Shown here piece after piece: positions 1 to 5,426 of a stretch of DNA of 8,134 nt. The notes under the pieces are model-generated. The model made no database searches. It was not told where the DNA came from and worked only from the letters and a program-made list of their open reading frames with translations. The translations under genes and the position numbers were made by a program. The number at the start of each line of letters is the position of its first letter. The stretch's first letter is position 1. Origin of the DNA: Pseudomonadota bacterium (GTDB lineage: Bacteria; Desulfobacterota; Desulfovibrionia; Desulfovibrionales; Desulfovibrionaceae); contig JAEWPX010000094.1 of NCBI GenBank assembly GCA_023399375.1, positions 1 through 8,134 on the forward strand, in the 5' to 3' direction.

Positions 1-11
1 AAAAGGCAAGA

Positions 12-69
12 ATGCCCCGGGGGGCCTGGTGGGCCGGTGGGCCCCTCGTGGACCACCCCGATAGGGGGA
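12..69 (+). repeat. GC-rich intergenic repeat, copy 1 (diverged)
   Basis: A 58-base element related to two others at 3065-3120 (-) and 8004-8058 (+). All share a left end beginning ATGCC and a right end close to GTGGACCACCCCGATAGGGG. In this copy the central dyad is imperfect (GGGGCC near 21-26 against GGCCCC near 40-45). As in copy 3, it is preceded by AAAAGGCAA. Its right end runs straight into the ribosome binding site of the zinc-ribbon gene, so no room is left for a promoter between repeat and gene. It presumably lies just downstream of a gene outside the window. Confidence 0.7.
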
Positions 70-80
70 AAGGAAAGAAT

Positions 81-326
81 ATGCCTATTTACGACATTGA
101 GTGTCCGGCTTGCGGGTATGTCGGGGAAGTCATCCGGATCCGCGCCGAGGACGCGCCCGTCTGCCCGCAGTGCGGCGCGCCGGCCGTGAAACGGCTTTCG
201 CCCACGAGCTCGCTGACGGGCAAGGCAGGTTCCGGCCTGCCCGGCCCCGCCGACCACGGCTGCTGCGGCTCCCATCCCGGCCACGCCGGCTGCGCCGGCC
301 CCGGCTCCTGCTGCGGCAAGGCATAA
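81..326 (+). CDS. FmdB-family zinc-ribbon protein with Cys/His-rich tail
   Basis: An 81-residue protein that starts MPIYDIECPACG, the signature opening of the FmdB/CxxC_CXXC_SSSS zinc-ribbon family. C8-x2-C11 and C28-x2-C31 form the expected zinc knuckle pair. The short Gly/Pro linker after residue 48 is followed by a tail with C61, C62, H65, H68, C71, C77 and C78, more metal-ligand residues than the ribbon needs. The molecular role of the family is unsettled: it was named after a putative regulator of formamidase/amidase expression and many members are small uncharacterised proteins. The start at 81 is chosen because the family N-terminus begins there and AGGAAAG (71-77) precedes it. A longer reading from 12 would translate the upstream repeat and is unlikely. 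The stop codon overlaps the ribosome binding site of the next gene, so the two are co-expressed and probably coupled. Confidence 0.9.
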   Translation: MPIYDIECPACGYVGEVIRIRAEDAPVCPQCGAPAVKRLSPTSSLTGKAGSGLPGPADHGCCGSHPGHAGCAGPGSCCGKA

Positions 327-335
327 GGACAACGC

Positions 336-701
336 ATGCGCATTCTCATCGCGAGCCCGAACGCGGACGCCCTGACCGACCTTCTCGACGCCTTTTCCGA
401 TGCCGCCCATTCCGTCCGTGTGGTCGCCACGGCCGAGGACGCCGCCAAGGCCGTGGCCGATGCCGCGCCGCAACTGTGTGTCGTGGACGCCGGCCTGCCC
501 GACGCCGATCCCTTCGCCCTGGTGGCGCGCATCATGCGCCAAAACGCCATGATCAACACGGCCGTGGTCTCGACGCTTTCCGACGAGGACTTCCACGAAG
601 CCGGCGAGGGACTCGGCATCCTCATGCGCCTGCCGCCCGCGCCCGGCCAAAGCGAAGCCGAAGCCCTGCTTGAGGCCCTGGCGGGCCTGGGCCTGGACTG
701 A
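336..701 (+). CDS. Stand-alone degenerate receiver-domain protein
   Basis: A 121-residue protein with the length and beta-alpha pattern of a CheY-like receiver domain and no output domain. It opens MRILIASPNAD, and D51 in the segment VVDAGLPD sits where the phosphoacceptor aspartate is expected at the end of strand 3. Other switch residues are not canonical. The acidic pair that normally follows strand 1 is replaced by Ser-Pro-Asn (7-9), and the conserved Lys-Pro after strand 5 reads MRLPPAP with Arg or Leu in place of Lys. Mg2+-dependent phosphorylation may therefore be lost or altered, and the domain may act as a protein-binding module. The ribosome binding site AAGGA (325-329) overlaps the stop of the zinc-ribbon gene nine bases upstream, and the MBL gene starts 14 bases downstream. 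No histidine kinase is adjacent. Receiver assignment is by pattern; partners and function are unknown. Confidence 0.75.
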   Translation: MRILIASPNADALTDLLDAFSDAAHSVRVVATAEDAAKAVADAAPQLCVVDAGLPDADPFALVARIMRQNAMINTAVVSTLSDEDFHEAGEGLGILMRLPPAPGQSEAEALLEALAGLGLD

Positions 702-715
702 AAAGGAAACCGCCC

Positions 716-1543
716 ATGGGAGCCGCCGCCATCCACGTGCTCGCGGACAACCGGTCCGAAGCCGACGCCCTGGCCTTCGAGCACGGCTGGTCGGCCTGGA
801 TCGACTGCGGCGCGAATGGCTGCATCCTCTGGGACACCGGGCAGACCGGCGTCTTTCTGCAAAACGCCCGCATTCTCGGCATGGACCCGGTGGGGGCCCG
901 CTCCGTGGCCCTGAGCCACGGACACCATGACCATGCCGGCGGCCTGGCCGCCCTGCTCGCGGCCGGGTACGCCGGCACGGTCTTCGGACATCCGGACGTC
1001 TGGCTGCGCCGCTACAGCCGGCGCGGCGGCACGACCTTCCGCTCCATCGGCATGGGCGACGGCCGCCTTGCCGGCAGCCTCCCGGACTTCACCCCGGTCA
1101 CGGACATCGCCGCCCTTGCCCCGGGCGTGGTCATGGTCACGGGCATTCCCCGCCGGCCCGGGAATTTCACGGCCACGGACAACCTCTTTCGCGACACCGC
1201 CGGCCAGGAGCCGGACGACGTGCCGGACGACGCCGTCCTCGTCATCGACGGCCGCGACGGCCCGTTCGTGCTGCTCGGCTGCTGCCACGCCGGCCTCGCC
1301 AACACCCTGGCCCATGCCCGGGAGCGCCTGAGCCTTTCCCGCATCGAAGCCGTGGCCGGCGGCCTGCACCTCGGCGGCGCGCACGAAAAGGCCCTTGAGC
1401 AGGCGGCGCAAGCCCTCGAGGAACACGGCGTCCGGCGGCTTTTCCCCGGCCACTGCACGGGCCGGGAGGGCGTCGAATATTTGCGCGGCGCGTTTCGGGG
1501 CGAGACCGTGGAGAGCGGCTGCGGCCTGCGCATCCGGCCCTGA
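716..1543 (+). CDS. MBL-fold hydrolase, dihydropterin-synthase-like subfamily
   Basis: A 275-residue metallo-beta-lactamase-fold protein, probably cytoplasmic since no signal peptide is visible. The metal-binding motif SHGHHDHAGG supplies H68, H70, D72 and H73. Further ligands or subfamily marks are H191 in GCCHAG, H218 in GGLHLG and H246 in GHCTG near the C-terminus. This combination (HGHxDH, then GC-x-HxG, GGxH, GHCTG) is the layout of the family annotated as 7,8-dihydropterin-6-methyl-4-(beta-D-ribofuranosyl)aminobenzene-5'-phosphate synthase-like, known from methanogens and common in anaerobic bacteria. The bacterial substrate is not established, so the methanopterin-related name should not be taken as function here. 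The start is supported by AAGGAA at 703-708, seven bases before the ATG. It is third in the operon and is followed by a second, different MBL protein. Confidence 0.9.
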   Translation: MGAAAIHVLADNRSEADALAFEHGWSAWIDCGANGCILWDTGQTGVFLQNARILGMDPVGARSVALSHGHHDHAGGLAALLAAGYAGTVFGHPDVWLRRYSRRGGTTFRSIGMGDGRLAGSLPDFTPVTDIAALAPGVVMVTGIPRRPGNFTATDNLFRDTAGQEPDDVPDDAVLVIDGRDGPFVLLGCCHAGLANTLAHARERLSLSRIEAVAGGLHLGGAHEKALEQAAQALEEHGVRRLFPGHCTGREGVEYLRGAFRGETVESGCGLRIRP

Positions 1544-1621
1544 CGTCCCCGCTTGACCCGCACGCCCCGTGGCGCGAGAAAGGAGCATCAGCGAACCTTC
1601 CGCCCATTCCAAGGAGGCGTC

Positions 1622-3010
1622 ATGTACTTCAAGCAGATCCAGACCCCGGGACTCGGCTGTTTTTCCTACGTCCTCGGCTGCCCGGCCGCGCGCGCATGCG
1701 TGGTGGTCGATCCCCGGCGCGACATCGACTGTTACCTGGAAATCGCCCGCGACGAAGGCATGCGCATCACGGGCGTGATCGAAACGCACCTGCACGCCGA
1801 TCACGTAAGCGGCGGCCAGGAACTGCGCGCAGCAACCGGCGCGCCCATCTACATCCATCCCGGCGCGGGCGTCGGCTACCCCCACGAGCCGCTGCTCGAA
1901 GGCCAGATCATCGAAGCCGGCGCGGCGCGAATGGTAGTGCTGTACACGCCGGGGCACACGCCCAATTCCGTGTCGCTGCTCGTCAGCGACCTCGTGCGCT
2001 CGCCGGACCCGGCCATGATCCTGACCGGCGACGTGCTCTTCGTCGGCGACATCGGCCGGCCGGACCTGCCCGGCGCGGCCATTCTCGACGAGCAGGTGCG
2101 AAACCTCTTCGACAGCCTCTACGGGAAGCTCGCCAACCTGCCGCCGGAACTCGAGGTCTATCCCGCCCACGGCCAGGGATCGCTGTGCGGCCGGGGCATG
2201 AGCGCCAAGGGCGTCTCCACCCTCGGTTACGAGCGCCGGGCCAACCCCATGCTGCGCTTTGCCGATTTCGACGCGTTCAAAAAGGCCGTCCTCTCCCGGC
2301 TGCCGGCGCGGCCCAAGAGCTTTTCGCACATCATCGAGACCAATCGCCGGGGCGCGCCGCTGCGCGACAGCTGCCCCCAGGAGCGCGAGCTGCCCCCCGA
2401 GCGTTTCGCCGCGCTCATGGAGGCCCCGGACACGGTGGTCATCGACAGCCGCGACGCCGCAGCCTACGGCGGCGCGCACATTCCGGGCAGCCTCAACATC
2501 GGTTTCGAGAAGCAGCTCGCCAACTGGGTGGGCATGTCCGTGGCCCCGGGGGCGAAGATCTGCATCGTCGCCGCGAACCGCGAGCGGGCCTCGGCCATGC
2601 GCCTGGAGCTTTTCCGCATCGGCTACGACGACATCCTGGGGCATCTGGCCGGCGGCATGTCCGCCTGGACCCTAAGCGGCCGGCCCGTGGCCTCGCTGCC
2701 GCAGATGTCCGTCCACGATCTGGCCGCAGCCCTTTCCGGCGAGACGCCGCCCCTGCTCCTCGACGTGCGCACGGACGCGGAATGGGAGGACGGCCATGCG
2801 CCCCAGGCCGTGCACCGGCCCTTTGCCGACATCCTGGAACGCGGCCCGGACGTGTGCCTCACGGGCCCGGTGGCCGTCGTCTGCGGCTCGGGCTACCGCT
2901 CCAACATCATCGGCAGCGCCCTGGCCGCCTCGGGCTGCGCCGACGTGCGCTCCGTGGCCGGCGGCATGATCGCCTGGACCCGCGCCGGCCTGCCCACCGT
3001 CACGTCCTGA
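1622..3010 (+). CDS. CstB-like persulfide dioxygenase with two rhodanese domains
   Basis: A 462-residue fusion. Residues 1 to about 230 are an ETHE1/persulfide-dioxygenase MBL domain: THLHADH (H56, H58, D60, H61), GHTP (H112), TGDVLFVGDIGRPDL (D137) and PAHGQG (H183), the ligand set of this non-haem iron family. Residues about 260-355 form a first rhodanese domain in which the catalytic cysteine position reads Ala317 (VAANRER), so it should be inactive. Residues about 362-460 form a second rhodanese with an intact loop CGSGYRS (C421). Length and domain order match staphylococcal CstB, which oxidises low-molecular-weight persulfide and passes sulfane sulfur on to thiosulfate. A role in sulfide/persulfide detoxification is inferred. 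The start at 1622 follows AAGGAGG (1611-1617); a TTG at 1553 in frame would add 23 residues unlike the family. It lies 78 bases after the previous gene, perhaps in the same operon. Confidence 0.92.
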   Translation: MYFKQIQTPGLGCFSYVLGCPAARACVVVDPRRDIDCYLEIARDEGMRITGVIETHLHADHVSGGQELRAATGAPIYIHPGAGVGYPHEPLLEGQIIEAGAARMVVLYTPGHTPNSVSLLVSDLVRSPDPAMILTGDVLFVGDIGRPDLPGAAILDEQVRNLFDSLYGKLANLPPELEVYPAHGQGSLCGRGMSAKGVSTLGYERRANPMLRFADFDAFKKAVLSRLPARPKSFSHIIETNRRGAPLRDSCPQERELPPERFAALMEAPDTVVIDSRDAAAYGGAHIPGSLNIGFEKQLANWVGMSVAPGAKICIVAANRERASAMRLELFRIGYDDILGHLAGGMSAWTLSGRPVASLPQMSVHDLAAALSGETPPLLLDVRTDAEWEDGHAPQAVHRPFADILERGPDVCLTGPVAVVCGSGYRSNIIGSALAASGCADVRSVAGGMIAWTRAGLPTVTS

Positions 3011-3034
3011 ACACGCTTCCCTTCGGCATACGAA

Positions 3035-3069
3035 AAGGGCGCATCGCCGCGATTGGCAGATGCGCCCTT
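3035..3069. terminator. Bidirectional hairpin between convergent genes
   Basis: AAGGGCGCATC (3035-3045) pairs perfectly with GATGCGCCCTT (3059-3069). The 13-base loop can pair further through GCC/GGC. It begins 25 bases after the stop of the dioxygenase-rhodanese gene. On the minus strand the stem is followed by TTTTCG, which suits termination of the Tim44-domain transcript; on the plus strand only TTAT follows. The stem overlaps the end of repeat copy 2. Confidence 0.75.
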
Positions 3070-3120
3070 ATCGGGGTGGTCCAGGAGGGGCCTTCGGCCC
3101 CTCCTGGCCGCCGGAGGCAT
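3065..3120 (-). repeat. GC-rich intergenic repeat, copy 2
   Basis: Read on the minus strand this begins ATGCCTCCGGCGGCCAGGAG, has a perfect 12-bp dyad CCAGGAGGGGCC / GGCCCCTCCTGG (3081-3092 with 3096-3107, three-base loop) and ends in CTGGACCACCCCGATAAGGG. It is nearly identical to copy 3 over the left 22 bases and shares its right end with copy 1. It begins seven bases after the stop of the Tim44-domain gene, in that gene's polarity. Confidence 0.85.
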
Positions 3121-3127
3121 TTCTTGA

Positions 3128-4048
3128 TTACCCTTCCAACTGCTGGATGGCGTCGAGTTTCCAGCGGTCTCCCGGCACGTCGTCGCGGCGCACGAAATGC
3201 CAGACCTCTCGCACCTGTTCGGGTTGGGAGGCTTTCGGGTCTTCGCGCAGGAGCGTGTCGAAATAGGCCGAGGCGATGGTGGCCGAGCCTTGCTGGCGCA
3301 CTTCGAGCAGCTGCGCGTTGACGAGCAACACGTCCGTCGGCGTCGGGGTCGGATCCTCGGCCGCCTGCTTGCGCACGTCCTCCATGAAGGCCGGCGTGGC
3401 AAACGACTCGATATCCTTTATATCCCGGGCGCTCCAGGAGCGCTGCAACCGGGCGAAGAGCGTCTTGGCACCGGCCAGGAAATCCTCGGCGTCGAAACCG
3501 GGCGGCACCTGCGGCCCGGCGGGCGCTTCCTGCGGCGCAGCGCCCAGGTTGCCCCAACCGTCGGCGGCGGCATCGCGCATGGGAGAGGCGTCGCGCAACG
3601 ATTCGGTTTCGTAGGTGCGGGCCATGGTCGGGCCGCTTTGCGTGGCCGCGCGGCGGGAGCGCAAAAAGCGCATGAGCAGGAAGAGCCCGCCGCCGATCAG
3701 CAGGATATCGAGCAGGCTCGGGCCGCCCCAGCCGTGCCCGCCGCCGAAGAGCATGGAACCGAGCAGGCCGCCCACGAGCAGTCCGCCGAGCATGCCGCCG
3801 AAACCGGGGCGGGAGAACATGCCGCCGCCGGGGTTCGCGGCCGTGGGATTTTGCCGCTGGGCCTGCTGTTGCGTGCCGAAAGCGCTGGACGGCGTGCCCG
3901 GCGCGCCCATGCTCGGGCGCGTGGTGGTGGAAAAGGAATTGCGGTTCCCGATGGAACCGCCGCCGCCCAGGCGTTTGGCGGAAACGTCGCCCACGGACAG
4001 AAAAACCAGAACAAAAAGAGCCATCAGTAACCCGGTGGCCTTGCGCAC
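3128..4048 (-). CDS. Tim44-like domain protein, signal peptide and membrane anchor
   Basis: A 306-residue protein. Residues 1-24 are a signal peptide (positive start, hydrophobic core LLMALFVLVFLSVG, then VSA before K25). Then comes a Gly/Ser/Gln/Asn-rich low-complexity stretch (KRLGGGGSIG onward), a Gly/Leu/Met segment with FGGMLGGLLVGGLLGSMLFGG around 83-103, and a probable membrane helix around 112-127 closed by RFLRSRR. Residues about 186-304 fit the Tim44-like domain (Pfam family Tim44), starting FDAEDFLAGAKTLFARLQ and ending DRWKLDAIQQLEG. Bacterial members are widespread, envelope-associated and of unknown function; import-motor activity should not be assumed. The GTG start at 4046-4048 is chosen because AAGGAGG (4055-4061) lies six bases upstream and the signal peptide starts there. 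The ATG at 4210 in frame would add 54 unlikely residues and bury the signal peptide. Confidence 0.88.
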   Translation of the reverse strand: MRKATGLLMALFVLVFLSVGDVSAKRLGGGGSIGNRNSFSTTTRPSMGAPGTPSSAFGTQQQAQRQNPTAANPGGGMFSRPGFGGMLGGLLVGGLLGSMLFGGGHGWGGPSLLDILLIGGGLFLLMRFLRSRRAATQSGPTMARTYETESLRDASPMRDAAADGWGNLGAAPQEAPAGPQVPPGFDAEDFLAGAKTLFARLQRSWSARDIKDIESFATPAFMEDVRKQAAEDPTPTPTDVLLVNAQLLEVRQQGSATIASAYFDTLLREDPKASQPEQVREVWHFVRRDDVPGDRWKLDAIQQLEG

Positions 4049-4179
4049 GACAATCCTCCTTGTGTGCAGCCCCGGCCGTATTTCCGTTTGGCCGGGAGAA
4101 CCTTCCGTCCTGTTGCGCCACAATGTCGCGCGGCGCGCTTGCGGCTCCGGCGGATGATCAGCCGGCCGGCGCAGGTCGC

Positions 4180-4194
4180 GCGGGAGACTCCCGC
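4180..4194. other. Short perfect hairpin in the Tim44-gene leader
   Basis: GCGGGA-GAC-TCCCGC, a six-bp stem with a three-base loop, lies inside the predicted leader of about 178 bases of the Tim44-domain gene. No T run follows on either strand, so it is not a normal terminator. It may be an mRNA structural element; no function can be assigned. Confidence 0.4.
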
Positions 4195-4233
4195 AGAGGA
4201 GATCCCGCACGCAACAGACTTCGGTTCCATAGT

Positions 4234-4262
4234 ACTATCAGCATGCAAGGGGGAGGCGTCAA
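4234..4262 (-). promoter_or_regulatory. Predicted sigma-70-type promoter of the Tim44-domain gene
   Basis: On the minus strand, TTGACG (4262-4257, five of six to consensus) is separated by 17 bases from GATAGT (4239-4234, four of six). The predicted start of transcription is near 4227, giving a leader of about 178 bases before the GTG at 4048. The -35 box begins only 11 bases past the stop of the TPxG-repeat gene, so the Tim44 gene probably has its own promoter. Confidence 0.6.
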
Positions 4263-4273
4263 GGAAAACCGGC

Positions 4274-5227
4274 CTACATGGAACATTGTTTAGGTGTGAG
4301 CGCCACGGCGAAAGCGGACAGGAAAGGCCTGGTCTCGAAGGCGGAACCGGCGACCGGCACAACGGCATGGGGCCGGCCGATGCTGCCGTGGCGGGCGGTG
4401 ACGGCGGCTTCGGAAAATTCCAGCACCAGCGGCGTGACCTCCCGGTCGCCGTCGCCGCAGATGCTCTCGCGCACCTGCGGGGCGAGTTCCAGGCGCGTGC
4501 CGTCGGCCAGCCGCGCCGTCAGGCTCGTGCGCACCGTGGCCACACGTTCCACGACGCCCTCCGGCGAAAAGGTCAGGGAATTCTCGTCGCCGCTGATGCC
4601 CACGGCGTCGGGATCGAACGCCCAGACGCGCCCGACAGGCGTGGGCGCTTCCAGGGGCCGCGCCGGCTCCACGGAGCGCAAGGCCCCGCCCGGATGCAAG
4701 CTCAGTCCGAGCCGCACGGGCGCGTTGCCCACGGGCGTGCGCACCGCGACTTCCTCGCCCGGCCACAGCGTCAAGCTGCGCAGCCCCCCCGCGGCGTCGA
4801 AAGCCACGGCCACGAACCGGGCCGCCACAACGCCGACCGGCGTTTCCAGGCGCAGCACCTCGGCCAGGCCGGCCTCGTCGGCCTCGGTCCAATAGCCGGA
4901 CAGCTTGCCGTTTAAGGGAAACACCCGGGCCACGCCGCCGTTGTCGTGGAACGTCACGAGCTCCGCCGGCAGCGGGCCAATGGGCGTTTCCACCACCGTG
5001 CGCGTTTCGAGCGGCAGCGACCGCACCTTGCCATTGGTGTGAAAAGTCAAAGGCGGCTGGTGCATGCGCCGCGAATCATCGATGGTGTACTGGGGCATGA
5101 GCCTGCCCACGGAAGTTTCCAGGGACACGGGCCCCTGCACGTACATAGCCTTCACGACGCCGTCCGGGTACAGGTCCGGCTTCCCGGCCACGGGCAGCGG
5201 CCCGTAGGGAGTGGTCACGGTTTCCAT
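4274..5227 (-). CDS. Uncharacterised protein with tandem TPxG repeats
   Basis: A 317-residue protein of unknown function with no signal peptide or membrane segment. It is built of repeated units of about 35-50 residues. Each starts with a TPxG turn: TPYG 6-9, the variant TSVG 38-41, TPIG 81-84, TPVG 129-132, TPVG 164-167 and TPVG 196-199. Most are followed by a strand pair of the type F-x2-NG-x-V/L-R-S-L (FHTNG 62-66, FHDNG 93-97, FDAAG 143-147, LHPGG 177-181, FSPEG 220-223). The alternating pattern predicts a repeated beta-hairpin solenoid resembling MORN or YwqK-type repeats, though it matches neither closely. From memory, similar proteins of similar length opening MET-x-TPYG occur in clostridia, which supports this start. 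The ribosome binding site is weak (GGGAAG almost touching the ATG), and a -24/-12 element lies right upstream. No function is proposed. Confidence 0.85.
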   Translation of the reverse strand: METVTTPYGPLPVAGKPDLYPDGVVKAMYVQGPVSLETSVGRLMPQYTIDDSRRMHQPPLTFHTNGKVRSLPLETRTVVETPIGPLPAELVTFHDNGGVARVFPLNGKLSGYWTEADEAGLAEVLRLETPVGVVAARFVAVAFDAAGGLRSLTLWPGEEVAVRTPVGNAPVRLGLSLHPGGALRSVEPARPLEAPTPVGRVWAFDPDAVGISGDENSLTFSPEGVVERVATVRTSLTARLADGTRLELAPQVRESICGDGDREVTPLVLEFSEAAVTARHGSIGRPHAVVPVAGSAFETRPFLSAFAVALTPKQCSM

Positions 5228-5238
5228 GCTTCCCGGAA

Positions 5239-5254
5239 AGCAAGGAGCGGGCCA
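5239..5254 (-). promoter_or_regulatory. Sigma-54-like -24/-12 element before the TPxG-repeat gene
   Basis: Minus-strand TGGCCCGCTCCTTGCT matches the sigma-54 consensus TGGCAC-N5-TTGC(A/T) with one mismatch in the -24 box and exact GG-N10-GC spacing (GG 5253-5252, GC 5241-5240). The predicted start is near 5228, next to the ATG at 5227, so the transcript would be nearly leaderless. That geometry lowers confidence that it is the working promoter. Confidence 0.45.
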
Positions 5255-5290
5255 TAATCAACTATCAATAATTTCAAATGATTCCATCAT
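5255..5290. promoter_or_regulatory. AT-rich divergent control region
   Basis: The only strongly AT-rich patch between the TPxG-repeat gene and the histidine kinase gene. It holds two ATCAA direct repeats seven bases apart (5257-5261, 5264-5268) and an inverted repeat ATGAT-TCC-ATCAT (5278-5290). A further small dyad GACA-AAAC-TGTC lies just beyond, near 5309-5320. It is the likely site of promoters or regulator binding, but I cannot place a confident -35/-10 pair. The rest of the gap up to 5426 is GC-rich and shows nothing clear. Confidence 0.35.
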
Positions 5291-5426
5291 CTCTGCAAGA
5301 CGCGTCCGACAAAACTGTCCTCTCCGGCCTACAAAAGAGTGACCAGCCCGCAGGCCCGGCCGTCACCGCCCCGTAACCCGCGCCTTCCATACTGCCCGCG
5401 CCGTCCCCCCAACCCGCGAGGCCGAC

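Noticed and set aside
1553..1581. TTGACC followed 17 bases later by GAGAAA as a promoter for the dioxygenase-rhodanese gene.
   Set aside because: The -10 match is poor and lies in GC-rich DNA with no other promoter character; an internal promoter remains possible but is not supported.
89..2644. An 851-codon open frame on the minus strand, antisense to the first four genes.
   Set aside because: It covers four plus-strand genes that have recognisable families, motifs and ribosome binding sites. Its translation is low-complexity Arg/Ala/Gly-rich, as expected for an antisense frame in GC-rich DNA.
3011..3124. A CRISPR-like or attachment-site reading of the palindromes between the convergent genes.
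   Set aside because: There is one terminator hairpin and one copy of the dispersed repeat, with no spacers, no regular spacing and no integrase gene in the window.
3197..4030. A 277-codon plus-strand frame antisense to the Tim44-domain gene.
   Set aside because: It is low-complexity with no ribosome binding site or family motif, and the minus strand has a signal peptide, a Tim44 domain and a strong ribosome binding site.
4049..4210. An N-terminal extension of 54 residues on the Tim44-domain protein from the ATG at 4210.
   Set aside because: It would put the signal peptide in the middle of the protein, lies in the predicted leader, and ignores the strong ribosome binding site in front of the GTG at 4048.
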